In this document: positions 56,022 to 64,000 of the stretch, piece after piece
Position numbering within the stretch: the first letter of the stretch is position 1
How the letters are laid out: each line of letters opens with the position of its first letter
NCBI RefSeq assembly: GCF_028867935.1
Contig: NZ_JAPQNS010000017.1
Coordinates: 1 to 64,000 of the forward strand
Reading direction: 5' to 3'
Length of the DNA: 64,000 nucleotides
DNA from: Flavobacterium sp. SUN052
GTDB lineage: Bacteria > Bacteroidota > Bacteroidia > Flavobacteriales > Flavobacteriaceae
Translations under genes and position numbers: made by a program
The notes under the pieces: generated by a model
What the model saw: the letters and a program-made list of their open reading frames with translations, nothing else
What the model was told of the DNA's origin: nothing
Database searches by the model: none

Positions 56022-57305
56022 TTAAACCGCTCTTGTCAACTCAAAAATAGTGATCTCGGGTAAAATTCCGACACGCCCCGGATAACCCAAATATCCGTAC
56101 CCCCGGTTCACGTACAACTGTTGCCCATCTTGCTGATACAACCCAGCCCACTGCTTATATACATATTGCGAGGGACTCCACTTGAAACCGCCAATTTCTA
56201 CACCGAACTGCATGCCGTGGGTGTGGCCTGCAAACATCGCGTCGATGTCGGGGAACTTCGGGCGTACCTGCGCATCCCAATGGCTGGGGTCGTGCGAGAG
56301 GAGTAATTTGACCGGGTATTCTTCGGTTCCTTTATAGGCCTTGGCCAGGTCACCGTATTTGGGCCACCGCTCACCAGCTCCCCAGTTTTCGATGCCAATC
56401 AACGCAATTTTGTCGCCATTTTGCGTAAAAATCCGGTTTTCGTCCAGCATTAGATTCCAGCCGAGCAGCTTATGAGCCGCTTTCAGATTATCCAGATTTT
56501 GGCGTTTCGCCTGTTGGCTTGGCCACTGTACATAATCGCCGTAGTCGTGATTTCCCAAAGTCGAGAACACGCCCAATGGCGCTTTTACGTGCCGGAAAAT
56601 CTCGATATAATCCTGCACTTCATCAGCTGTGTTGTTGACCAGATCGCCCGTAAAAAAAATCATGTCGGGCTTTTCTTTCAGCAGCATCTCTACACCGCCT
56701 TTCACCGCTGTTTTGTTAAAAAACGAGCCCGAGTGAATGTCTGACAGTTGCGCGATTCGCATACCTTCGAAACCAGACGGCAGATTTTTCAGAGCCAGCT
56801 TCATCCGCCGAACGCGATAATCGTGCGCTCCCGACAAAATACCCCACGAAAAACCAACCAATGGAATGGCCCCCGCTACCAGCGCCGTTTTCATCAGAAA
56901 CTCTGAGCGCGGGATACTATCCGTTTTGGGAATATCGGTGCGGACCGTGTCGTTGGCCGTTTTCTGAACCTCAGGTTCGTAAAAGAGCGAAATAACCCAC
57001 CGCCCAAACCGCCCGATGTCATCGATCAGGATGAACAGAACAGCGAAGACTTTTGAGAAATAAGGGATAATGATCCCTGCATACAAAAACGTCCGCGTGT
57101 GCCGGTCCAGCAGGTCGGGGGGCGACAACTGCATAAACAGAAAGAGCCCCACCGACAGCGCCGTGAATCCCCAGTAAATCAGGGTAATTATGCGCTGAGT
57201 TTCCTCCGACAAATTCCGACTGACTGTCCGAATAGCCTGATACACGTACCAGTCCACCAGCAGAAACAAGACGCCGATGAGAATAAAAAACAGAATGCGG
57301 TTCAT
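56022..57305 (-). CDS. Membrane-anchored metallophosphoesterase
   Basis: Starting at 57305 (MNRILFFILIGVLFLLVDWY) gives 427 residues; the frame upstream has no leader and overlaps the xisI gene. Several membrane helices lie in the first 110 residues and one more about residues 150-170. The calcineurin-like phosphoesterase domain then has the metal motifs in order: QLSDIHSGS, FFTGDLVNN, TLGNHDYGD, LLSHDPSHW and AGHTHGMQFG. This is the YaeI-like type, which hydrolyses phosphodiester or phospholipid-related substrates at the membrane. The true substrate is unknown. Confidence 0.92.
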   Translation of the reverse strand: MNRILFFILIGVLFLLVDWYVYQAIRTVSRNLSEETQRIITLIYWGFTALSVGLFLFMQLSPPDLLDRHTRTFLYAGIIIPYFSKVFAVLFILIDDIGRFGRWVISLFYEPEVQKTANDTVRTDIPKTDSIPRSEFLMKTALVAGAIPLVGFSWGILSGAHDYRVRRMKLALKNLPSGFEGMRIAQLSDIHSGSFFNKTAVKGGVEMLLKEKPDMIFFTGDLVNNTADEVQDYIEIFRHVKAPLGVFSTLGNHDYGDYVQWPSQQAKRQNLDNLKAAHKLLGWNLMLDENRIFTQNGDKIALIGIENWGAGERWPKYGDLAKAYKGTEEYPVKLLLSHDPSHWDAQVRPKFPDIDAMFAGHTHGMQFGVEIGGFKWSPSQYVYKQWAGLYQQDGQQLYVNRGYGYLGYPGRVGILPEITIFELTRAV

Positions 57306-57358
57306 AGATTTTTCGGGTTCAGCCGAACAAGTGAGGTTTTTAGATTGAATTTTACTCC

Positions 57359-57703
57359 TTACGCAATGGCATAACCCGAATACTGGCGGTAACAAGGAGG
57401 CTGGAAGCCCAGAACAATATCATTCTTCTGTACCCCTCGGCTAACAAGATCGGCTGCAATATCTACATCTGTCCAGTTAGCTTGTATCCATATTTTACCA
57501 TCGGCTTTAAGATCGAAATGGAAAATGGTATTGTGGACAAAGGCATCGCCCCGCCAGCCGATCCGAACTAATTGAAAATGGCCACGCTGTAGATCAGCTA
57601 TTACTAGTCCCTCTGCTTCGCTCAGATTTACTGGAGTATAGGAAGCCCATTGCTGGAGTAGGTCTAGCAAAATTTGCTGGTACCGTTTCTGTTTAGATTT
57701 CAT
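57359..57703 (-). CDS. xisI: XisI-like fdxN-element excision controlling factor
   Basis: This 114-residue protein matches the XisI family: KRYQQILLDLLQQWASYTPV at the start, then DLQRGHFQLVRIGWRG, VHNTIFHFDLKADGKIWIQ and DIAADLVSRGVQKNDIVLGF. The reading frame is complete. XisI and XisH were first described as controlling excision of the fdxN element in heterocysts of Anabaena; here their role is unknown and they are often carried as an accessory pair. It overlaps the 3' end of the xisH remnant by 11 bp. Confidence 0.9.
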   Translation of the reverse strand: MKSKQKRYQQILLDLLQQWASYTPVNLSEAEGLVIADLQRGHFQLVRIGWRGDAFVHNTIFHFDLKADGKIWIQANWTDVDIAADLVSRGVQKNDIVLGFQPPCYRQYSGYAIA

Positions 57704-58124
57704 TGTCCTCAGCTTTCGACCAGTTTACAATTATCTGTTTATAATCATTGTAAACCAGTAAATTAAGACTAAACTCCTTTACGGCATCGCTTACATCTGT
57801 TTTCGTAAAAAACGAAATGTAAGCTCCTTCCGGGACGGCCAGAAATAATGCTCTTTCAGGATCTACTTTTCTCAACCCCCGAACATAGTTCATGTATTGC
57901 CCTAGCGCCAGGTGAAAATCATAAACCAACGATGGTCCAATAAAGCTTTTCACTTCCACAGCTATATATTCTTTGTCTCGTTGCGCTCCAATGAGTTTCT
58001 CAGCACCAAGGTCGATTTGAATATCTGTTCCTAATGCCTCCAGATAATACGGATCGTGCGTGATTTACCAACCCTATTTTTGAAGAGCGATTTTTACAGC
58101 CTCATGAAACAAGTCTTTTGCCAC
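57693..58124 (-). pseudogene. xisH: XisH-like gene disabled by two in-frame stop codons
   Basis: Reading from a GTG at 58124 gives a 143-codon frame with the XisH order: AKDLFHEAVKIALQK, then GW, ITHDPYYLE, IDLGAEKLIGAQ and IAVEVKSFIGPSLVYDFHLA, ending with FSLNLLVYNDYKQIIVNW. Two codons are stops: TAG at 58074-58076 (after QK) and TAA at 58065-58067 (after GW). In homologues those positions are ordinary residues; one base change each (from GAG and AAA) would explain them. Downstream of the stops the frame is open, and the D...EVK nuclease-like motif is intact in the DNA. An internal restart at 57959 would lose the first 55 residues, including the aspartate. The partner xisI is intact. Confidence 0.85.
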
Positions 58125-58181
58125 AATGGATGCACTATTAGTTCAACAGGTAAATATAGGTTCCCTAACCTTTACCCAAAC

Positions 58182-58217
58182 AGACAATGGATGCCAGTTT
58201 CCCAGCATCCATTGTCT
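58182..58217. repeat. Hairpin between the xisH remnant and the RND pump gene
   Basis: Perfect 13-nt arms (AGACAATGGATGC at 58182-58194 and its complement at 58205-58217) with a 10-nt loop. It lies just downstream of the RND pump stop on the minus strand and might act as a terminator, though no clear T run follows. Confidence 0.65.
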
Positions 58218-58237
58218 ATTGTTCACTGTTCACCAAT

Positions 58238-61200
58238 TTATACTAATTCAGCTTCGCGCTCGCGCTTCATCATTTCAAGCGCAGGGTCTTTCTTACCAAA
58301 CCACTTCATACGAATGCGCTCGTTTACCCAGTACATACAAGGCACAATCACGAGTGTCAGAATAGTGGAGAACGTCAGACCATAGATAATTGTCCAGGCC
58401 AGGATGTTCCAGAATACGGCGCTGTCTCCCCCCACAATGATGTTGGGAGCGAGGTCGCGGAACAAACCAACGAAGTCAACTGTAAGACCGGTTGCCAGCG
58501 GAATAAGGCCTAGTACGGCTGCCGATGCCGTGAGCAACACGGGTGTTAAACGAGTTGATCCACCGTCGATGATGGCCTCACGGAGGGGTACACCCCGGCC
58601 ACGCAACTCATCAATGAACTCGATGAGCAGGATACCGTTTTTCACCACGATACCAGCCAGCGAAATAATACCCACACCCGACATTAGAATCGAGAAGGTT
58701 TTGCCGGTTAGGATAAAGCCAAGCAATACCCCAATTAGCGATAAGAGAATGGTTACGAAGATAATAATTGGTTTTACTACCGAGTTAAACTGCGTGGCCA
58801 AAATCAGGTAGATCATCAACATAGCAATGCCGAAGGCCATCACCAGGAAGTCGGCTGACTCCTGTTGATCTTCTTGTTCACCACCCAACTTCACCGAGTA
58901 TCCATTAGGAATTTCCATCTGGTTGATCACCTGCTGAATTTGCCCGTTGATAATGTTGGCGTTAGCACCCGGCACAATGTCGGACCCCAGCGTAACTACC
59001 CGCTCCTGATTTTTCCGGTTGATTTGGTTAAACGTAGTCGAGTAGTTGATGTCAGCTACAGCCGAGATCGGCACCTGCCGCAACTGTCCGCCGGAGTTCA
59101 TATCGCGATAAACGATGTTCAAACTCAACAACTGCTCAATCTGGCTGCGGTCGTTCTGCTTCAGGCGCACCATAATCGGGTACTCGTCTTTAGCGTCACG
59201 GAATTTTGAGATTTCGGAGCCAAACAAGGCTGTGCGAATCGCAAACGCAATTTGCTGGGCAGAAATGCCTTCGCGCTGGGCCTTGTCCTTGTTGATATTG
59301 ATCGTGATTTCGGGCTTGTTCGTGATCAAATCCGACTTCAGCTGGTCAATCCCTTCGATACCTGCCTGTTGAATCCGCTGCCGGATATCTTTCTCCAGCT
59401 TCGTCAACTCGGCAAATTCCTCACCGGCAATCTCAATAGAGATAGGCTTACCCGTTGGTGGTCCCATTGCTTCGCGTTCCACCGAAATTTCTGCCCCAGG
59501 AATCCCCTGTACAGCTGTCCGAATCTTTTCCAGAATTTCGAGCGACGAACGGCCACCCCGATCCTGTCCTTTTACGAAGGCCACCGTCACTTTCGATTTC
59601 TGAGGGGTAGCGTTCCGGTCGGGGTTCATGGGGTCGCCCGCGTTTTTGCCCACGTTAGCAATCACCGAGTTCACCATACTTTCGGCTTTCTCGTCTTTCA
59701 GAACCTTAAATACCCGTTCTTCAACCACCCTTGTGATGGAGTCGGTTACGGTGGCATCGGTCCCAACGGGCAGTACGTTATATACATACACGTAGTCAGG
59801 ATCACCACTAGGGAAGAAAATCACTTTAGGCTTGGCAATACCCATCAGTACGAATGTGCCGATCAACAACACAAACATGCTGGCAATGGCAATTACCGGC
59901 CTCCATCCAACCAGAATCCACGAAATTACCTTCCGGTAGCCCCGCATCAGTTTGGGTAACCATTTATCCTGGAACGGTACGATAATCCGGGGAGTCAGAA
60001 TGTAGTGATTGAATACGTAGAGCGCGATGAACAACACAAACAGATTGCCAATGCCCCGGTCGATCACGTAACCAACACCAGCCAGTACTGTCATGATAAT
60101 CAGTGGCCGTTTGATAGTATCGAAACTCGTGTCGGAGCCGTCGCCATGTTCCTCCTCGTGGCGTTTCATAAACGAAACGGCAAAAACCGGATTCATTACG
60201 TAGGCCACAAACAGCGACGCAAACAAGGTCAAAATAAGTGTGAGGGGCAAAAATTTCATAAACTCACCCACAATACCGGGCCAGAATAACAACGGGAAGA
60301 ACGGCGCAATGGTCGTGAGTGTACCCGATACTACCGGCGCAAACACTTCGCCCGCTGCTGCCTTTACGGCCTGCTTTATATCCCAATCTTTGTGCTGATT
60401 GAAAAGCCGGTGGGTATTCTCGATAACCACAATGGCATCATCGACCACCAGACCTAAACCAAGCAAAAAGGCAAACAGCACCATCGTGTTCAGCGTGAAC
60501 TCAGCACCAACGGCTGGCCCAATAATGGGCATCAGCACAAAGGCCAACAAGGCCGACAGTGGCACTGAAAGGCCAACGAAAATGGCATCGCGGATACCCA
60601 TAAAGAACATCAACACCAATACCACGAAGATAAAACCAAGTACTACCGTGTTAATCAGGTCATTCAGTTCGGCCCTTGTGCGCTCCGATTGGTCGGCAGT
60701 TACCGTAACTGTTAAGCCCTGTGGGAAGCGATCCTCTTTGTATTCGTCAATGGTTTTTTCAATTCGGTCGGCGGCAGCAATCAGGTTAGCCCCCGAACGC
60801 TTTATGACGTTCAGCGTAACAACCGATTTGCCGCTCAGACGGGCAAAATCCTGCTGCTCTTCAAAGGCATCGCGCACGTCGGCCACGTCGCCTAAGCGAA
60901 TAGTAGCGCCGGTAGCCGTGCGGATTTGCAGGTTTTGTAGCGCCTGAACGTCCGAAAACTCCCCTTTCACTCGAAGTGTTCGCCGTACACCGTCGATGTT
61001 CAGGTCACCACCTGACACGTTCACGTTTTCACCCTGAACGGCCTGTTGAATATCGAAAAAGGCCAGACCCGACGACTGCATCCGGGGCAGATCCACATTA
61101 ATCTGAATCTCACGCTTCAGGGCACCCAGAATATCTACCCGGCTGATTTCAGGCATAGCCTCAATGGCATCCTGCATATCCTCGGCATACGTCTTCAACT

Positions 61201-61678
61201 GATTCAGCGAGAAGTTACCCGCCAGGTTGATGTTCATGATCGGAAACTCCGAGAAGTTCACGTCCTGCGCGGTTGGACCATCATCCATCTTCTGGGGTAA
61301 GTCCCGCTTCGCTTTATCAATGGCATCGCGCACTTTTTGCAGGGCGTCTGCCGTTGGCACATCAGGATTGAACTCGACGGTGATCAGCGAAAAGTCCTGT
61401 AAAGCATTCGATTTTACCCGTTTAACCCCCGAAATAGATTTGATCTGTTTCTCAATGGGCTTGTTAATCGTATTCTCAATGTCGGCTGGGGCCGTACCGA
61501 AGTAAACCGTTTGCACGATAATCGTCGGCACTTTAATCTCTGGAAACTGCTCTTTGGGCAGGTTATTATACACCAGCAAACCGCCCAGCGTGATAATGAA
61601 CGTGAAGATGTAAATGGCCGTTCGGTTCTCCACGCACCAGTTCGTGAAGCCCAGGGTTTTTATGTGTTCTGCTTTCAT
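58238..61678 (-). CDS. RND efflux pump, inner-membrane permease (AcrB/HAE1-like)
   Basis: This 1146-residue protein is the proton-driven pump of a tripartite efflux system. The N-terminal helix is followed by FPEIKVPTIIVQTVYFGTAP, the first periplasmic porter domain. The proton-relay helix shows GLGLVVDDAIVVIENTH, with two adjacent Asp residues. Further landmarks are LTLILTLFASLFVAYVMNPV, the second porter domain with NINKDKAQREGISAQQIAFA, and the C-terminal LSLIGVLLGFILTGKTFSIL and GVPLREAIIDGGSTRLTPVL. It is longer than E. coli AcrB (1049) because of an insertion after the sixth helix region (about 530-600). Substrates cannot be predicted. It starts 2 bp after the adaptor gene. Confidence 0.97.
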   Translation of the reverse strand: MKAEHIKTLGFTNWCVENRTAIYIFTFIITLGGLLVYNNLPKEQFPEIKVPTIIVQTVYFGTAPADIENTINKPIEKQIKSISGVKRVKSNALQDFSLITVEFNPDVPTADALQKVRDAIDKAKRDLPQKMDDGPTAQDVNFSEFPIMNINLAGNFSLNQLKTYAEDMQDAIEAMPEISRVDILGALKREIQINVDLPRMQSSGLAFFDIQQAVQGENVNVSGGDLNIDGVRRTLRVKGEFSDVQALQNLQIRTATGATIRLGDVADVRDAFEEQQDFARLSGKSVVTLNVIKRSGANLIAAADRIEKTIDEYKEDRFPQGLTVTVTADQSERTRAELNDLINTVVLGFIFVVLVLMFFMGIRDAIFVGLSVPLSALLAFVLMPIIGPAVGAEFTLNTMVLFAFLLGLGLVVDDAIVVIENTHRLFNQHKDWDIKQAVKAAAGEVFAPVVSGTLTTIAPFFPLLFWPGIVGEFMKFLPLTLILTLFASLFVAYVMNPVFAVSFMKRHEEEHGDGSDTSFDTIKRPLIIMTVLAGVGYVIDRGIGNLFVLFIALYVFNHYILTPRIIVPFQDKWLPKLMRGYRKVISWILVGWRPVIAIASMFVLLIGTFVLMGIAKPKVIFFPSGDPDYVYVYNVLPVGTDATVTDSITRVVEERVFKVLKDEKAESMVNSVIANVGKNAGDPMNPDRNATPQKSKVTVAFVKGQDRGGRSSLEILEKIRTAVQGIPGAEISVEREAMGPPTGKPISIEIAGEEFAELTKLEKDIRQRIQQAGIEGIDQLKSDLITNKPEITININKDKAQREGISAQQIAFAIRTALFGSEISKFRDAKDEYPIMVRLKQNDRSQIEQLLSLNIVYRDMNSGGQLRQVPISAVADINYSTTFNQINRKNQERVVTLGSDIVPGANANIINGQIQQVINQMEIPNGYSVKLGGEQEDQQESADFLVMAFGIAMLMIYLILATQFNSVVKPIIIFVTILLSLIGVLLGFILTGKTFSILMSGVGIISLAGIVVKNGILLIEFIDELRGRGVPLREAIIDGGSTRLTPVLLTASAAVLGLIPLATGLTVDFVGLFRDLAPNIIVGGDSAVFWNILAWTIIYGLTFSTILTLVIVPCMYWVNERIRMKWFGKKDPALEMMKREREAELV

Positions 61679-61680
61679 AA

Positions 61681-62811
61681 CTAAAAGTTGATAGGTGTTC
61701 CGTCAGTCAATTCCTGATACCCCTGCGTTACCAACTGGTCCCCAGCTCGTAGGCCCGCCACAATTTCGATCTGTCCCCCGTAGCTTGATCCGGTTGTTAC
61801 CTTCCGCGACTTCGCTATTTTCTTACCACCTTCATTTACGGCTACGTACACCAATTGTCCTGTTTCGGTATTTTGAATCAGGTTTTGGTTGATCACCAGC
61901 GCGTTTGATCTGTTCAGATCATTAATCTTAATCTGAGCCAGCATATTGGGCTTCAATGCATTATCCGATGGTAGCGGAGCCTCAATCGTAAACGTCCGGC
62001 TCAATGGATCAACCGTGGTCGATACGAAGTTGATGCGCGTTTTCAGGTCTCTGTTGATGTCCGGGAATCGCACAATTACTTCGTCACCTTTACGAACACT
62101 GCCCGCGTAGGTATCTGCCACTTTAGCCATCACTTTCAGTTGCGAGAGGTTCACCACCTGAAACATGGGCACCCCTGGTCCAGCGGTTGAACCAACTTTG
62201 GCAAACACTTTTTCAACCACACCCGAAATTGGGGCTGTTACGTTCGACTGGCTCAACTGCGAGTTCACAGTGGCTAACCGGCGTTCCAGCGACTCTTTGT
62301 TGTTCTTGGCCTGGAGATATTGAATCTCGGTACCAATTTGCTGTTTCCACAGGTTCGACTGTTTCTCGTAAACCGTGTTGGCAAGCGCTAACTGCGTTTT
62401 GATTTCCTCCACCGACGTCCGCAGAATCTGGTCATCGATCCGGGCCAGCAACTGCCCCGCCTTCACCGATGAGCCTTCAACAACATAAACCGCTGTGACA
62501 GCACCACCCGATTTAGGCGAAACCTGCACGTTGTTTTTGGCATCGATAGTACCCTGTAATTCCACGTACCGCTTAAATGTAGTAGCTGCCAGGGGCGACA
62601 CCACAACGTCTTTCACCCGCGCTTCTTCTTTCTTTTTCGGGTCGAGTTTACCGACCTCACCTTCCAGCGCTTTGATTTTGGTCATTAGTTCGGCTTGCTC
62701 GCCTTTCAGTTTGGCCAGCTCTTCCTGCTTGCTGGCAAGATCATTTTTTTTCTCACCCGAGCAGGCAGTCAGTAAGGTTGCGGCTAATCCAAGTATATAA
62801 TAGATCTTCAT
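61681..62811 (-). CDS. RND efflux periplasmic adaptor (membrane fusion protein), lipoprotein
   Basis: The 376-residue adaptor links the pump to the outer-membrane channel. It begins with a lipoprotein leader (MKIYYILGLAATLLTAC). A coiled-coil stretch rich in Lys and Glu (about 25-60) comes next, then the first barrel-sandwich half NVQVSPKSGGAVTAVYVVEG, a hairpin with LWKQQIGTEIQYLQAKNNKE, and the second half SNVTAPISGVVEKVFAKVGS. The beta-barrel includes VRKGDEVIVRFPDINRDLKT and the end carries GLRAGDQLVTQGYQEL. It is separated from the outer-membrane gene by 30 bp and from the pump by 2 bp. Confidence 0.96.
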   Translation of the reverse strand: MKIYYILGLAATLLTACSGEKKNDLASKQEELAKLKGEQAELMTKIKALEGEVGKLDPKKKEEARVKDVVVSPLAATTFKRYVELQGTIDAKNNVQVSPKSGGAVTAVYVVEGSSVKAGQLLARIDDQILRTSVEEIKTQLALANTVYEKQSNLWKQQIGTEIQYLQAKNNKESLERRLATVNSQLSQSNVTAPISGVVEKVFAKVGSTAGPGVPMFQVVNLSQLKVMAKVADTYAGSVRKGDEVIVRFPDINRDLKTRINFVSTTVDPLSRTFTIEAPLPSDNALKPNMLAQIKINDLNRSNALVINQNLIQNTETGQLVYVAVNEGGKKIAKSRKVTTGSSYGGQIEIVAGLRAGDQLVTQGYQELTDGTPINF

Positions 62812-62841
62812 AAAAATTTCTGTAGGGAGAATGTGGTTTAT

Positions 62842-64000
62842 TTAGTTTTGGCTCTGTCCGTAGTAGAGTTTGCCAGATGCTTTGTCGAGGTCAACTTTGG
62901 AAAGCATAAAATCGAGCAGCGATGCGAAGTAGTTCGTCTGGGCCTCGCGCGATGACGTTTCGGCATTCAACACCTCAATGTTGGAGCCAACGCCCTCTTT
63001 GTATTTGATTCGGGTAACGCGCAGGATTTCCTGGGCCAGATCGAGGTTGCGTTTCTGAGTACGCAGGGTTTGTAAACTGTTCTGAATTGTAATCTGCGAC
63101 TGCTTTACCTGTAAGTCGATTGAATTGCGTAGCAGATCGCTGCCAAGCCGGGCTTTGTCGAGAGCAATTTTCTTTTGTTGAGCCGCATACCGCTTCTGGA
63201 AGCCGTCAAAAACAGGCACCTGAACCTGAAGGTTTACCGTAGCGGAGTTGAACCACTTGGTTGAGAACAGATCGCCTAAGCTATTGCGACCGTTATTGTG
63301 GCCATACGTTGCGGATGCCAGCAAGCGGGGAAAATACAGCTTACTAATATTCTGAAAATCTAAATCGGCCAGTTGAATCTGACTTTGCAAAACCGAAAAC
63401 TCAACTCGTTGCGTGTAATCAACGGGGGAAACAAAAGCTACGGACCGCTCCAGTTCGTCAATGTTGATTTCCTGGATTTTGTCGGTTAGCACGATTTCGT
63501 CGTTGATACCCAAACCCATCTGAAACTTCAGCAGGTAGTAACTCAGACCAACGAGATTCTGCACATTCTGGCGTTCAGCCTTCAAATTGTTGGCTTGAAC
63601 TTCAAGCCGATCCACGTCAATTTTTTCCACAAATCCCTGCTTGTTAAGCGCCTGAGTCTCTTTGAACAGCGTATCGATTCGGCCAATGTTATAGTCCAGC
63701 AGTTTGATACGTTCTTCGCTTACCAGGACGTTGTAATACGCTTTGGCAACTTGCTCAGCTACGTTGATTTTTGAGGCTGTTGTGTTTTTCTGACTCAACT
63801 CGCGCAGTGTAGAGGCAGCTTTGAGTCCAATTTTGTACGAGGCATCAAATAGCAGCTGATTTACGGTTGCCTGAGCGCTTCCCGTAAAATTCACCCCAAA
63901 CGGAATAGCCGTTACAGCGGCATTTTCCGGCTGATTACCGCTTGTAGCGGTCGATGAAGTTCCTCCTCCGAAACCACCAGCAGGCAGAATAAACTTCTGA
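62842..64000 (-). CDS. TolC-type outer-membrane efflux protein (5' end outside the window)
   Basis: The frame is open from its stop at 62842 to the right edge, so at least 386 residues are present and the start is missing; a GTG at 63894 is an internal codon. The edge-proximal part is Gly/Ser/Pro-rich (FILPAGGFGGGTSSTATSGN) and leads into NFTGSAQATVNQLLFDASYK, the usual TolC pattern. Long helices follow (AEQVAKAYYNVLVSEERIKL) and the repeat-half signature TVNLQVQVPVFDGFQKRYAA. It is the first gene of the operon seen here and forms the outer-membrane duct. Confidence 0.93.
   Translation of the reverse strand, partial: QKFILPAGGFGGGTSSTATSGNQPENAAVTAIPFGVNFTGSAQATVNQLLFDASYKIGLKAASTLRELSQKNTTASKINVAEQVAKAYYNVLVSEERIKLLDYNIGRIDTLFKETQALNKQGFVEKIDVDRLEVQANNLKAERQNVQNLVGLSYYLLKFQMGLGINDEIVLTDKIQEINIDELERSVAFVSPVDYTQRVEFSVLQSQIQLADLDFQNISKLYFPRLLASATYGHNNGRNSLGDLFSTKWFNSATVNLQVQVPVFDGFQKRYAAQQKKIALDKARLGSDLLRNSIDLQVKQSQITIQNSLQTLRTQKRNLDLAQEILRVTRIKYKEGVGSNIEVLNAETSSREAQTNYFASLLDFMLSKVDLDKASGKLYYGQSQN

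Noticed and set aside
57693..57959. Annotating the 88-residue frame as a complete small XisH gene
   Set aside because: The reading frame upstream holds the true XisH N-terminus broken by two stops; the short frame lacks the nuclease-like aspartate region.

Overview
The window looks like chromosomal DNA of a Bacteroidota bacterium, probably order Cytophagales and close to Spirosoma. The pointers are two SusC/SusD pairs, a large surface protein with a type IX secretion (T9SS) C-terminal domain, a LytTR/LytS two-component pair, several promoters of the Bacteroidetes TTG-N20/21-TAnnTTTG type, and moderate G+C. The genus is an inference from overall gene style; no search was run.

Layout. 1-810: 5' end of a 16S rRNA gene on the minus strand with its leader (boxA), two tandem Bacteroidetes-type promoters and the tyrS terminator. 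816-8131: housekeeping genes (tyrS, a GT61 glycosyltransferase, queA with an overlapping membrane protein gene, a PduO-type cobalamin adenosyltransferase, a BatA-like membrane protein). 8144-16071: a haem-c/FG-GAP protein, a kinase-like protein, a beta-galactosidase gene broken by a frameshift inside a perfect palindrome, a CE1-type esterase and coaX. 16089-24414: a 1231-residue Thr/Gly/Ser-rich repeat surface protein, then a Tat-exported glycosidase-like protein and a lactate-permease family transporter. 24538-28930: a TonB-dependent outer-membrane barrel with a LytTR regulator and a histidine kinase. 29195-39282: two tandem paralogous SusC/SusD pairs. 39740-46780: an accessory-rich stretch with an SPFH protein and an Arc-like repressor, a ParS/RES toxin-antitoxin pair, a coiled-coil protein, lysS, and a small A+T-rich cassette (GNAT-like protein plus a 51-residue protein) lying between lysS and a diverged copy of the lysS 3' end. 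46781-57305: envelope and secreted functions (GT1 glycosyltransferase, M23 lipoprotein peptidase, methyltransferase, small lipoproteins, gamma-glutamyltransferase, dienelactone hydrolase, metallophosphoesterase). 57359-58124: xisI beside a xisH gene carrying two in-frame stops. 58238-64000: a tripartite RND efflux operon (outer-membrane factor, adaptor, pump) running off the right edge.

How the parts fit. The tandem SusCD pairs, the lone TonB barrel, the GH2 gene, the esterase and the glycosidase-like protein suggest a saprophyte feeding on polymers, although no polysaccharide-utilisation regulator or enzyme lies directly beside the SusCD genes. The most unusual points are the lysS 3'-end duplication around a two-gene cassette, the palindrome-associated lacZ frameshift, the decayed xisH beside an intact xisI, the ParS antitoxin whose toxin-binding domain carries a long insertion, a divergent kinase-like protein, and several families of palindromic intergenic repeats.
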